NCBI GenBank assembly: GCA_016946835.1
Contig: JACVTC010000155.1
Span: forward strand, 334,468-398,467
Direction: 5' to 3'
Length of the DNA: 64,000 nt
Origin: Neocallimastix lanati (nom. inval.)
Lineage: Eukaryota; Neocallimastigomycota; Neocallimastigomycetes; Neocallimastigales; Neocallimastigaceae
Position numbers and translations under genes: made by a program. Below are positions 55,257 through 64,000 of the stretch, piece after piece; positions within the stretch are counted from its first letter, which is position 1; every line of letters begins with the position of its first letter. Below the pieces are notes generated by a model, which worked only from the letters and a program-made list of their open reading frames with translations, was not told where the DNA came from and ran no database searches.

Positions 55257-55729
55257 TGTTAGAAATTAAGTTTAATATTCCACAAATCTTAATATAATTA
55301 ATTTAATAATAACTTAATTTTATTATATTTTATAGGATAAAAATAATTTAATAATAAATGTGATTTAATATTAATATTTAATATTAGAAAATAAATAAGT
55401 GAATAGAATAAAGTTTTAAAGGATTAGGAGATAAATATAAATTTAATGAATGAAAAATAATAAAAAATAAATAATGTTGAAAAGTGTAAAAAATTAATTA
55501 ATATATATTAATAAATAAAGTGATTATTAAAACAACAGATTAAGAGTCTCAAGCGCTCTTGATTATTAGATAGTTATATATAAATTATTTATTAAATTAG
55601 TGAAGTGTTAAAATAAAAAAAAAAAGATATTATAAATAAATAAAAATATCACTTAATAAAATAAAGTTAAAGTGAAGTAATTTTTTATAATATTACTAGA
55701 TTGAAGTTAAGTCAAATTAACGAACTAAA
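55257..55729 (+). other. Probable 5' LTR/leader of the copia element
   Basis: TGTTAGAAATTAAGTTTAAT at 55257 has the TGTT start common in copia LTRs, and the Gag ATG follows about 470 bp later. A CAAGCGCTCTTGA segment (55550-55562) forms a small inverted repeat with the preceding TTAAGAGTCT. I could not place the LTR end or the primer-binding site, so this boundary is tentative. Confidence 0.4.
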
Positions 55730-56749
55730 ATGAACAACGAAAGGAACTCTACAAAGGATATTTTGGATAACTCTAATTTCAAGTTATGGAAACAAGAATT
55801 CTACCTTTTGTTAAAGGGAAAGAAATTAGAGGAGTACATTTTAAAAGAAAAAATTAAAAAAATTCCCGAAAATAAACTAAGTAAAGAACAGAAAAAGAGA
55901 TTAACTTTAGTAGATGGTACCACTGACACTTACTACGAAGAAAGTGTCACAGAAGATATGACTCAGGAAGATTCGTTGGTGAAAGAATATTTAATAAATA
56001 GTATATCTAAGGAGTTGGCAGAAAAATTCGATTTTATAACATTAACTGCCTATGAAATATACAAGTTAATATCAAGTTTGAACGTGAATGATGACAATGA
56101 CTTGATAGAAGAAATTAAAAACTCATTAGAAAAAGAAAAATATACTCCAGGAAAGGATGCATCTCTATCTATTTTTATTTCGAATATGAAAACAAAGTTT
56201 AGGGAACTGAATGTCTTGAAAGCGTCACCATCAGAACAAGAGAAGATAGATTATTTATATAATAGCATACCTGATGATCTTGCTTTAAGATCAAATGCTA
56301 TCAATTTCGAAGGAAATTTTGATGAGTTCTCGGAATTACTTATCAAAACAAATCAAAGACTTATAAAACTTACTGAAAGAAGATTAAAAAGCAGTCTCAA
56401 TAATAATCAATCTAACAGTTCTGATAATTTACAAGGTGTAAATGAAGATTTATCAAAAAATATTAATACATATCCTAATGGTGCGAAAAATAACGAAAAT
56501 AACTTTGAATCAAATTTTAATAAAGTACACAAAAATAATAATCACAAATATAATAAAAGAAATTATAATAATAAGAATTATCAATATAATCACAGAAAAC
56601 AAGATAAAAGTGAGGTAGAATGCTGGAATTGTGGAAAGAAAGGCCATTATGCATCTGAATGTAGAAATAAAAATAACAAAAATAATTATAGGAAATTCAA
56701 TAATAAAGAAGTAAATAAGGGGAGGCATTACATTAAACACAGAAGTTAA
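55730..56749 (+). CDS. Ty1/copia retrotransposon Gag
   Basis: A 339-residue capsid-nucleocapsid protein. The N-terminal half (NFKLWKQEFYLLLKGKKLEEY, then LINSISKELAEKFDFITLTA and MKTKFRELNVLKAS) is typical of the UBN2-type copia Gag capsid. A basic, Asn-rich segment leads to a CCHC zinc knuckle CWNCGKKGHYASEC (C-X2-C-X4-H-X4-C) for RNA binding. It ends at a TAA; protease continues in the +1 frame. The intact frame suggests a fairly recent element. Confidence 0.92.
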   Translation: MNNERNSTKDILDNSNFKLWKQEFYLLLKGKKLEEYILKEKIKKIPENKLSKEQKKRLTLVDGTTDTYYEESVTEDMTQEDSLVKEYLINSISKELAEKFDFITLTAYEIYKLISSLNVNDDNDLIEEIKNSLEKEKYTPGKDASLSIFISNMKTKFRELNVLKASPSEQEKIDYLYNSIPDDLALRSNAINFEGNFDEFSELLIKTNQRLIKLTERRLKSSLNNNQSNSSDNLQGVNEDLSKNINTYPNGAKNNENNFESNFNKVHKNNNHKYNKRNYNNKNYQYNHRKQDKSEVECWNCGKKGHYASECRNKNNKNNYRKFNNKEVNKGRHYIKHRS

Positions 56750-57077
56750 GAAGGAATATAAAGACGAACATATGAACCAATTTTTTGAAGACTATAATGA
56801 TTCATACTTTGAATCAAATAGTAATTCCTCAATACTTCCCTTCAATAATAAAGATTATTTTATCAATAATTTAAATATAAAAGAAAAAAGCATAAACGAA
56901 AATAATAAAACTAATGTTAAAATCTTTCCATGGACTTTGGATTCTGGTACTACTTATCATATGACTGGTAATTTAGATCTTTTGGAAAATAAAAAATCTT
57001 TCAAGAAGAAAATTTTCTTTGCAAATGGAGATTTTATTAACTCGAAGTATATCGGTGAATTTTGTGGATATATGTAA
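56715..57077 (+). pseudogene. Copia Pol start (protease), cut off by a gypsy LTR
   Basis: The frame +1 to Gag is open from about 56716, overlapping the Gag end. It contains FPWTLDSGTTYHMTGNLDLL, the aspartic protease core with catalytic Asp in DSG and the downstream F-ANGDFI flap-like block. The frame stops at 57077, where sequence beginning TGTAACGG starts. No copia integrase or RT follows, so the pol gene is interrupted by the gypsy element. Confidence 0.85.
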
Positions 57078-58194
57078 CGGAGGTGCTTCTATTGTAACGG
57101 CGGAACGTGGAATAGAAACACAGAAAGGAGAAAACTCAATAGGTTTACACTATCTGTATAAATAATTCGTTTTATTAGAAATATTTTTTATTAATTATAA
57201 AATTTAAAGTAATTATTAATATTAATCAACAAGGTAATATTTCGAATTACTTATACGTTAATTATTATTAATAAAAGCACCAAGAAAAATATTTTCATTC
57301 GTGAAGTTCGCTCTATTTATACTTTTAACGGAAAAACAGTTTTAACATGTAAAAATAATTTTAAAGAAATATTTAGAAATATGTTTGTAATAATTAATAA
57401 TGTAAAGTTTCTAGAATATAGATTTTAATTGATGAAAATGAATCTTATCAAAAAAGAATAAAATAATTTATATAATAAGAATTTCTAAATTCATTTCGGT
57501 TGAATTACGAACCGAAATATTCTTTAACTTTCTATAATTCATACAGAAAGAATATTCAAGAAGAAATTATTAATAATTAATAAAATAATTAATAAAATAA
57601 TTATTTATACAAAATGGGTTGAGGTGTGAGTCGAACCCATGAAATATTGGTCATGGTCAATGTAACTAACCATTGAACCAGAGTTCTAATTTTACTATTT
57701 GATGATAAGAATGTACTAAATAATGCATTCTTAATTAAATCTACGATTTATTTCTAATACATTATGTGTACATTATTATTTTTGTACTTTAATAAATTTT
57801 TAAATTCAAAGATTAAAAATTAGATCAAAAATTATATTAAACTTTATAATTTTTATATTAAATCTTATATTAATAGTAATATTTTTATATATTTAAAACT
57901 TATATTAACAATATTAATAATAAATCTTATTTTTTTATTTTTATATTAATAATGAAAATTTGTATTAATAATATTTTTATATATTGATAATTAAAAATTT
58001 ATATATTATATTTTAACTTTTATTATAAAATTTCATATCGAAATGTTTTATTTTATATTGAAAAATATTTTATTTTATTAAAAACCTTTATATTAGAATA
58101 GTATTTTTATTTTTATTTGAATATTTTAACAGATTGTAATAAAAATTTTAGCCAATTAAATAAATTCTTATTAGTAATATTTTAGATAGATTAG

Positions 58195-58252
<58 letters not shown>

Positions 58253-58556
58253 TATTAATATTATAAATGTATTTTATTTATATTGTTATAATTAAATTTT
58301 ATATAATTGATTATAAAAATCAATTTAAATTTAATAGTTTTTATATATAAAAAGAAAAATAATAATAAAATGTAATTTAGTGGCAAGAACAACTTTTATG
58401 CCTTGAAAAAAAAGTATAAATAGTTGTAAATTTTGCTACTAATTTTTAAATATCATCAAATAAAATCAAATAAATTTATAAATAAAAATAATAAATAAAT
58501 AAATAAAATTTGTGTTTCCTTACTTTATTTTTATTTAATTCTCTAAAACCTTAACA
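57073..58556 (+). mobile_element. 5' LTR of the Ty3/gypsy element (about 1.48 kb)
   Basis: Begins TGTAACGG at 57073 (a second TGTAACGG at 57093 is an alternative start) and ends TTAACA at 58556, seven bases before the primer-binding site, giving TGT...ACA ends. A TATAAATAG box at 58413-58421 could start the genomic RNA. It holds an A-tract (about 58196-58248) and a tRNA-like segment. The 3' LTR lies outside the window, so length and target duplication are unproven. Confidence 0.7.
57615..57687 (-). pseudogene. tRNA-like sequence inside the gypsy LTR
   Basis: On the minus strand, TGGTTCAATGGTTAG fits the tRNA A-box and GGTTCGACT the B-box. They are 44 nt apart as at tRNA positions 8 and 52, within a 73-nt span. 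The acceptor ends (AGAACTC and CTCAACC) and parts of the D and T stems do not pair, so it is a tRNA pseudogene or tRNA-derived Pol III promoter, not a working tRNA. No anticodon is assigned. Confidence 0.45.
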
Positions 58557-58562
58557 TTTATA

Positions 58563-58579
58563 TGGTGGAGATATCGGGG
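58563..58579 (+). promoter_or_regulatory. Gypsy primer-binding site for reverse transcription
   Basis: TGGTGGAGATATCGGGG is complementary to a tRNA 3' end. TGG pairs with CCA, T with discriminator A, GGAGATA would match the 3' acceptor strand, and TCGGG the T-stem, exactly in tRNA layout. It lies 6 nt after the LTR end. Confidence 0.8.
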
Positions 58580-58648
58580 AATTAAATAGAAATAATAGTA
58601 AATAACATAGATTTTTTTTTTTAATTTTTTTTTTTATTTTATATTGAT

Positions 58649-58694
58649 AAACAAGTAAGTCGTTAATCCTTTGATTAACCCATGGCGCTTGTTT
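58649..58694 (+). promoter_or_regulatory. Stem-loop 70 nt after the primer-binding site
   Basis: AAACAAG (58649-58655) pairs with CTTGTTT (58688-58694), and inside it GTTAATC (58662-58668) pairs with GATTAAC (58673-58679) across a 4-nt loop. Position next to the PBS is where retroelement packaging signals lie. Confidence 0.6.
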
Positions 58695-59581
58695 GATATA
58701 TATATATAAAAAAAAATTTTTTTTAAATAAGTAAAATTAAGATTCTAAAAAAACAAATTTTGTAAAATTATAACAAGGAGCGGATAGAGCTCATACACAG
58801 TGTATTCTCAGATAGCAACAAATTAACTCTATTCATAGTAGGTTATTGAATAGTAGTTAATTTGGAGATTAATTGGAAAGTAGACGAAGGTATTTGGTTA
58901 CCGACCCGGTAATAATAGTTCAACCTTCAACGTTTCAACACACGAAGGTGCGGGTACTTTCCAAGCACTGGCGAATAAGGAGCTTACGTCACCGAAGGCG
59001 TAAGATTGTTTTTTTTATATAATTTTTTTTACTTTTCTTTGTGCTAGTTATAAGGCACTTTATTATATAAAGTATCAGACTTTGGCTAACTTCGCCATTT
59101 AAATTTTTTTTATTTTTTTTTATTACTGGTACTTTATTTGTTATATAATTCCTGTAATAGAATCTTAATTTACTTTGAAAATATTGTGTTTTTAGTTAAT
59201 TTTTATTAGTTAATAAAAATATTATTGAATACTTTTAAAATTTTTTTATTCCGTACATAGATTATCGGATTAAGTTTATCCTACATAGTAATTGGGCTAG
59301 TGGGCTCTGAACTGCTATATTTTATATTGAATATAGTAATCGTGGCACACGCGTGGCATGACACCATTAGGTAAGCTGCACGTCAGACAGTGTGTACTAT
59401 CAGATTGTACGACAATAAAGATTATTTTTTTGTATTTAATAATTATAATTAATTAATAATTTTATTAGCTATAACAATACAATATTTATCGTTTAAAAAG
59501 AAAAATTTTTGAAAGGTGAAAATAATAAATAAAACTTTGCTTCTAAATTTATTACTACAAATATACTAAATTACAAAATTC

Positions 59582-59769
59582 AAGTGGTCGATAAAGATTT
59601 CGAGCTTGAAAAATATTCTATTAAGTTGTCGATAAAGATTTCGAACTTAAAATTATTCTATTAAGTTGTCGATAAAGATTTCGAACTTAAAATTATTCTT
59701 AAAAAAGTAGTCGAAAAGAACCTCGTGCTTTATAATTTCTACTAAGTTGTCGATAAGGATTTCGAGCTT
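59582..59769 (+). repeat. Five tandem hairpin units upstream of gypsy gag
   Basis: 26-nt units at 59582-59607, 59623-59648, 59663-59688, 59705-59730 and 59744-59769, about 40 nt apart. Consensus AAGTTGTCGATAAAGATTTC plus GAACTT folds as AAGTT-[GT]-CGA pairing with TCG-AACTT. Units 4 and 5 change both arms yet keep pairing. Confidence 0.85.
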
Positions 59770-59951
59770 ATACTTACTAAAGAAAGCAAATAAAATTATT
59801 ATTTTCAAAAATTACTAAGATATATTGTTTTAAAATTTGATTCGATATTAAATTACTTGTTAAATTATATTTTTAAAGTTGGACTTTCAAATTTATTCGT
59901 ATTTAATAACCTCGTTAATTTACAATAAAAAAATTATTAACTAAAAACGAA

Positions 59952-60863
59952 ATGTCTACTAAAAGTACTTTAAGTTTTAAAGAATTAAAGAAAGAATTAC
60001 GAGACATAGTGAAGCTTAGCAAGGACAATTTAGATATAAAGTCCTGGGCTACTGAATTAAAACTTTGGATCAAGATACAAGGTATCACAGATCCGGAAAC
60101 AATATTTAATGCTTGTTTACTTACCAGCTCTGGTGAAGTACAACGCGTTATTGAAGATTTGGGAGAAGATAGTGATGATGAAAGTGATGATTCATCAGAT
60201 GAAGAAGAAGATGATGATGAAGAAGAAAATGTTGATGATGATATTAAATTTCCTTCCCTTGAAAAAATTATTTCAAGTCTTGAAAATTTTTACGGTATTA
60301 AAGAAGACCAAAATTTACTTCTTAAAGAACTTCGTGCAATGCGAATTAAAAGAAACGAAAAGATTAAAGACTTTAATGTAAGATATAGAACTTTGTACAC
60401 TAAACTTGATAAAAAGAGAAGAAAGCGCATTGGTGTACTAGATTATATTGATTCTATTCAAAATAATTATGAAGCCTGGAAGAAATTATCCCTTAAAGAT
60501 GATATAAGTATGGATAAAGCTTTCAAAATTGCCGAGAAAGTAGATAGACTTTCTGTAAGGAACAATAATATTAATACCTATAATGTTAATAATTCCCAAC
60601 ATAATCAAAATAATCAAAACAGTACTACTTCAAGACTTTATCCTAAAAGAAGAAACGAAACTTTCCAAACAAATCAAACAAATAATAAACCGAAACCTCA
60701 AGATATTATAGAAGAATCAACCCAGAAAATGAGAAATTTATCCGTTAAAACTTGCTTCTTCTGTAAGGAAGAAGGTCATTACTCATATTATTGCCCTCAA
60801 TTAAATAAGATTATGGAAAAAAATAAAAAAGAAATATATTCCAAAAAGTCTTTAAACTTCTAA
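59952..60863 (+). CDS. Ty3/gypsy retrotransposon Gag
   Basis: A 303-residue structural polyprotein. The N-terminal part (SWATELKLWIKIQGI) and NFYGIKEDQNLLLKELRAM, then FNVRYRTLYTKLDKK, are gypsy capsid features. An acidic D/E run (about residues 74-97) is unusual for Gag. A basic Asn-rich stretch precedes a zinc knuckle CFFCKEEGHYSYYC. The stop TAA (60861-60863) comes two codons after a slippery TTTAAAC, so most ribosomes would make Gag and a fraction Gag-Pol. The ATG sits about 180 nt after the hairpin array. Confidence 0.92.
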   Translation: MSTKSTLSFKELKKELRDIVKLSKDNLDIKSWATELKLWIKIQGITDPETIFNACLLTSSGEVQRVIEDLGEDSDDESDDSSDEEEDDDEEENVDDDIKFPSLEKIISSLENFYGIKEDQNLLLKELRAMRIKRNEKIKDFNVRYRTLYTKLDKKRRKRIGVLDYIDSIQNNYEAWKKLSLKDDISMDKAFKIAEKVDRLSVRNNNINTYNVNNSQHNQNNQNSTTSRLYPKRRNETFQTNQTNNKPKPQDIIEESTQKMRNLSVKTCFFCKEEGHYSYYCPQLNKIMEKNKKEIYSKKSLNF

Positions 60864-60903
60864 ATGGGAGCAGAAGCACTCCCAATGACAAAACAATAGC
60901 TTC
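60851..60903 (+). promoter_or_regulatory. -1 programmed frameshift signal (slippery site plus pseudoknot)
   Basis: T TTA AAC (60851-60857) is in the Gag zero frame. After a 7-nt spacer, stem 1 TGGGAG (60865-60870) pairs with CTCCCA (60879-60884). The loop's GAAGC (60873-60877) can pair with GCTTC (60899-60903), leaving an A-rich 14-nt loop 3, which gives an H-type pseudoknot. The open pol frame is exactly the -1 frame. Confidence 0.85.
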
Positions 60904-62983
60904 ATTAAATAATTTACAAAATAATACTTTTACTAAGAATACTCCAATTGATAATAATTCCTTTAACGAAGAATCTGAAGAATCTGATTTTAGTGACACA
61001 ACTGAAAGTGAGGATGATATCATTATAAATGCTGTAAAAAGAAAAATGAATGATAATAACAGCGAAAAAGAAGAAAATAATTCCAAGAAAGTACATAAAA
61101 GTTTAAAAGATAATCCACGTCCTTTTGCAACTCCTGCTTTAAGAAAGAAGAAAGAAAATGAGCTGCATAATAAACCAAATAAAGTTTATAAAAATCAAAT
61201 ACTTCCTTCAATTTTAACTCAACCAAATATTAACAAAGAAAAACAAAAAGAAAAGGAATTAAGAAATATGACAAGAGTAAGAGAAAGTAAAGAAGAAAAC
61301 AACAATTATTCATCAAAAGGAAAGGAAAAAGTTGAATCTGAAGATATACTTGTAATCGATAATGAAATAGAAGATCTAGAAATGAATAAAGATAATCAAC
61401 AAAATAAAACTAATACTTTGGAAAAATTAATTTCAACAAAAACTAAGGAAACTAATAATGGAAATACTCAATTAGTAAAAAGGAATATCAAAATGATGAA
61501 TAATAAAGAACCTTACAATATTATGGATGATTTAAATAATCTTAAATCCAGTATTACGATAGGTCAACTCTTGAATGCATGTCCTAAAATTCGTTCACAA
61601 TTAACTCAAGGTTTAAAGTTAGAAAAGTCTAAAATAATTGGAACTGTAGACAATGTAATAGCACGAACTTTATTAGTAAATAACTATGACCATAGCTACA
61701 TAAGTAAAAGTAATGAAGTAGCCGAAGAAGACTTAGCAATGGTTGATGCAAGTGTTGACGGAGTACTAGGAAAACTTTTAATTGATTCTTGTAGTAACCT
61801 AAGCATCGTTACTAAGCAGTATTTTGATAAATTACCTGGTGAATATGAAATAGTTGGAAAAAGTCGTGGAAGAATCCAACTAGCAACACAAGATGAAGAA
61901 TACTCGGAAGGAATTATTGTTCGATTACCAGTAAAAATTAATAATTATGAATTTAATGCGGACTTTAGAATTATTGAGAAAGAAGACTCATTTTATGATA
62001 TGTTAATAAACTTTAAAACTCAAATCGATCATTGTTTATTTATTCATCCAACCTTAAACAGTCTATGTAAACTTTTGTCAGAAAGTGAATACGAAGAAAT
62101 AGCTAAAATAAATAATCAATATTATGATGAAGAAAGTATAATCTGCACTATTAGAAAAGTTGAAGAAACGAATAATGAAAAGGAAATTATAAAGGAATTA
62201 ACTCCAATGGAATTTATTGAGAGTGATGAATTTTTAAGTACCTTAAATAAAGATTATAAAGAACAAATTATTAAAATTCTCAAAGAAATGATTGACATAG
62301 TTGCCACTTCAACAGAAGAACTAACTCCTTCTAAACTTTCACCACATAAGATCCGTTTGAAAGCAAATGCAAAGCCAGTAAAATTAAGAAGTTATAGGTT
62401 AACTAAATTAAAATCAGATATCTTAAAAGAAGAACTTACAAAGCTTATTAAGAAAGGATTGATAGAACCATCCTGTTCAGAATGGTCATCTCCAGTAGTA
62501 CTCATTCTAAAACACAATGGAAAGTGGCGCTTGTGCATTGACTACCGAAAAGTCAATGATATGACAGAAAAAGATTCTTATTCAGTTCCATATATAGATG
62601 AAATTTTTGATAGTCTCGGAGGAGCTAAAATATTTACAACTCTTGATTTATTTTCTGGTTTTCACCAAATCTTAATGGATGAAGAAAGCGTTGAAGTAAC
62701 CACTTTCACTACTAAGTTTGGAAATTATCAATTTAAGGTTATGCCTTTTGGACTTACTGGAGCTCCCTCAACCTTCCAAAGAGAAATGAATAAAATTTTA
62801 TTCCCTTTTATTGGTGAATTTGTTTATGTATTTATTGATGATGTTTTGATCTATTCAAAAAGTATCGAAGAACATTTAATTCATATTAAACAAGTATTAG
62901 AAGTATTTAAAGAAAACAAGTTAAAAATTAATATTGAAAAGTGCCATTTTCTTCAAACTGAAGTTGATGTATTAGGTCACTAA
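60855..62983 (+). CDS. Gypsy Pol, first part: protease and reverse transcriptase (-1 frame of gag)
   Basis: Open in the -1 frame from the slippery site to a stop at 62981-62983. After a Lys/Glu/Asn-rich linker, the protease core is LLIDSCSNLSIV, with Asp in DSC instead of the usual DSG/DTG. The RT follows: LTPSKLSPHKIRLKANAKPV, GLIEPSCSEWSSPVVLI, WRLCIDYRKVNDMTEKD, LDLFSGFHQI, MPFGLTGAPSTFQREM, the catalytic YVFIDDVLIYS, and VDVLGH. It copies genomic RNA into cDNA in virus-like particles. The stop just after VLGH is a +1-type frame break rather than a natural end, because RNase H continues at once in another frame. Confidence 0.88.
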
Positions 62984-64000
62984 AGGATTAAGTCCCATGG
63001 AAAGTAAGATAACAGCTATTAAGAAGTGGGAAGCCCCTTCATCACTTCATGAATTAAGATCATTTTTAGGAGCAGTGGGATATTATCGTGATTTTATTCC
63101 TAAATATGCTCAAATTACCTCACCTTTATGTAAATTATTGAAAAAGAATACCAAATATGAATGGAATAAAGAACAACAAGAAAGCTTTGAACTCCTAAAA
63201 GAAAAATTAATCAATGCACCTATTCTAAAATTTCCGTCATTTGACAAACCTTTTATCATTAGAACTGATGCTTCGTATAATGGAATTGGTGGAGTTCTTT
63301 TACAAAAGAAGAAGAAACCGGTAAGGAGCATCCAATACACTTTATAAGTAGAAGTTTAAAGAAAGCTGAAAAGAATTATGGTATTACCGATTTAGAAGGA
63401 ACCGCTTTGTTTTACTGTATGACTAAATTTAAATCTTATATTGAAGGAAATCCATTACCTACAACTATTTACACAGATCATAAACCATTAGTTGGTTTAT
63501 TTAAGAATAAAGAACCTTTGAATGCAAGGCAAACAAGATGGTGTCTAACCGCTAGTATGCTCGGAATTAATATAAAATATGAATCAGGCAAAAAGAATGT
63601 GTTAGCTGATGCTCTTTCAAGAATGAAAAGTAAGGAAGAGAGAAAGATATTATTAACAAAAATTACTAATGGAAATAATGAAGAATTATTATCTAAAGTT
63701 ATAAAGGAATTTATTAATGAAAGTTACTGTTATTGATGGTGAAGATTATTTTATCGACAATGGAAATTATAGAAAATTAATAACGGACGAAAATGAAAGG
63801 TTTAAATTAATTTTAGAAGCTCATAATATTGGCCACGAAGGATATTACAAAACATATCAAAGACTTAAGAAAAACTTTTATTGGAATCATATGATTAAAG
63901 ATATCAAAAGAATTGTTAGTAATTGTGAAAATGCCAGTTAAATCGTCCTCAACCATATCCAGAACCAACCGAAATCCATCCAACTAAAGTGGAGGGTCCC
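62984..64000 (+). pseudogene. Gypsy Pol, second part: RT thumb, RNase H and integrase start, frameshifted
   Basis: Continues with ITAIKKWEAPSSLHELRSFL and IIRTDASYNGIGGVLL (RNase H, catalytic Asp in TDAS). A frame break near 63305 is followed by DLEGTALFYCMTKFKSYIEG, TIYTDHKPLVGLF and NVLADALSR. After another break near 63716 come the integrase zinc-finger histidines (HNIGHEGYYKTYQRL). The pairing CxxC is split by a break near 63932. At least two of the breaks (63305, 63932) fit loss of one A from an A-run. The element leaves the window here; integrase core and 3' LTR are not seen. Confidence 0.85.

Larger units (their letters stand above)
58580..59951 (+). other. Gypsy 5' leader, structured, no ORF
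   Basis: This untranslated leader is much less AT-rich than the host DNA at 58770-59010 and 59260-59410. It contains a two-part hairpin next to the PBS (58649-58694) and a 10-bp closing stem (58873-58882 with 58955-58964). CTTACG/CGTAAG (58983-58988, 58999-59004) and a five-unit hairpin array (59582-59769) follow. Likely roles are RNA dimerisation, packaging or translation control (inference). Confidence 0.6.

Overview
The window is about 85-90% A+T, with poly-A/T tracts, microsatellite arrays, GT-AG introns and Asn-rich proteins. A secreted GH5 cellulase carrying three fungal dockerins points strongly to an anaerobic gut fungus (Neocallimastigomycota). This assignment is inferred from the sequence alone; genus cannot be fixed, though Neocallimastix-like base composition fits.

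Six protein genes could be assembled exon by exon, each with phase-consistent introns: (1) a small Cys-rich secreted or membrane-anchored protein (710-1652, minus); (2) the cytosolic chaperonin subunit CCT2 (4026-8514, minus, 12 exons, 524 aa); (3) the three-dockerin GH5 cellulase (13809-15924, minus, 552 aa); (4) the F1 ATP-synthase gamma subunit with an organelle-targeting-like N-terminus (22535-25233, minus, 360 aa); (5) a La-domain protein with RRM-like and cold-shock-like parts (29659-33061, plus, 855 aa); (6) a PPP1R37-like leucine-rich-repeat protein with an RVxF phosphatase-1 docking motif (38120-45304, plus, 14 exons, 1160 aa). From about 47612 to 51296 (minus) lies a wrecked NRPS/PKS gene: adenylation, ketosynthase and acyltransferase pieces with frameshifts and an internal deletion. 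These genes do not form an operon or an evident pathway.

Mobile DNA fills much of the rest. There are two copies of a minus-oriented SINE-like retroposon (2409-2750 and 54311-54701, the latter flanked by a 14-16 bp target-site duplication), a degraded LINE reverse transcriptase (11936-12800), a copia RNase H relic (21100-21435), and at the right end a nested pair: a Ty1/copia element (Gag at 55730) interrupted in its pol region by a Ty3/gypsy element (5' LTR from about 57073, primer-binding site at 58563, Gag at 59952, Pol running off the window).

The most striking signals are in the gypsy element's RNA: a textbook -1 frameshift signal at the gag-pol junction (slippery TTTAAAC, 7-nt spacer, potential H-type pseudoknot), and a structured leader with five tandem hairpins whose stems change in a compensatory way. 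Remaining gaps are AT-rich intergenic DNA and microsatellite arrays, several of which share a recurring punctuation motif and a 43-bp minisatellite.
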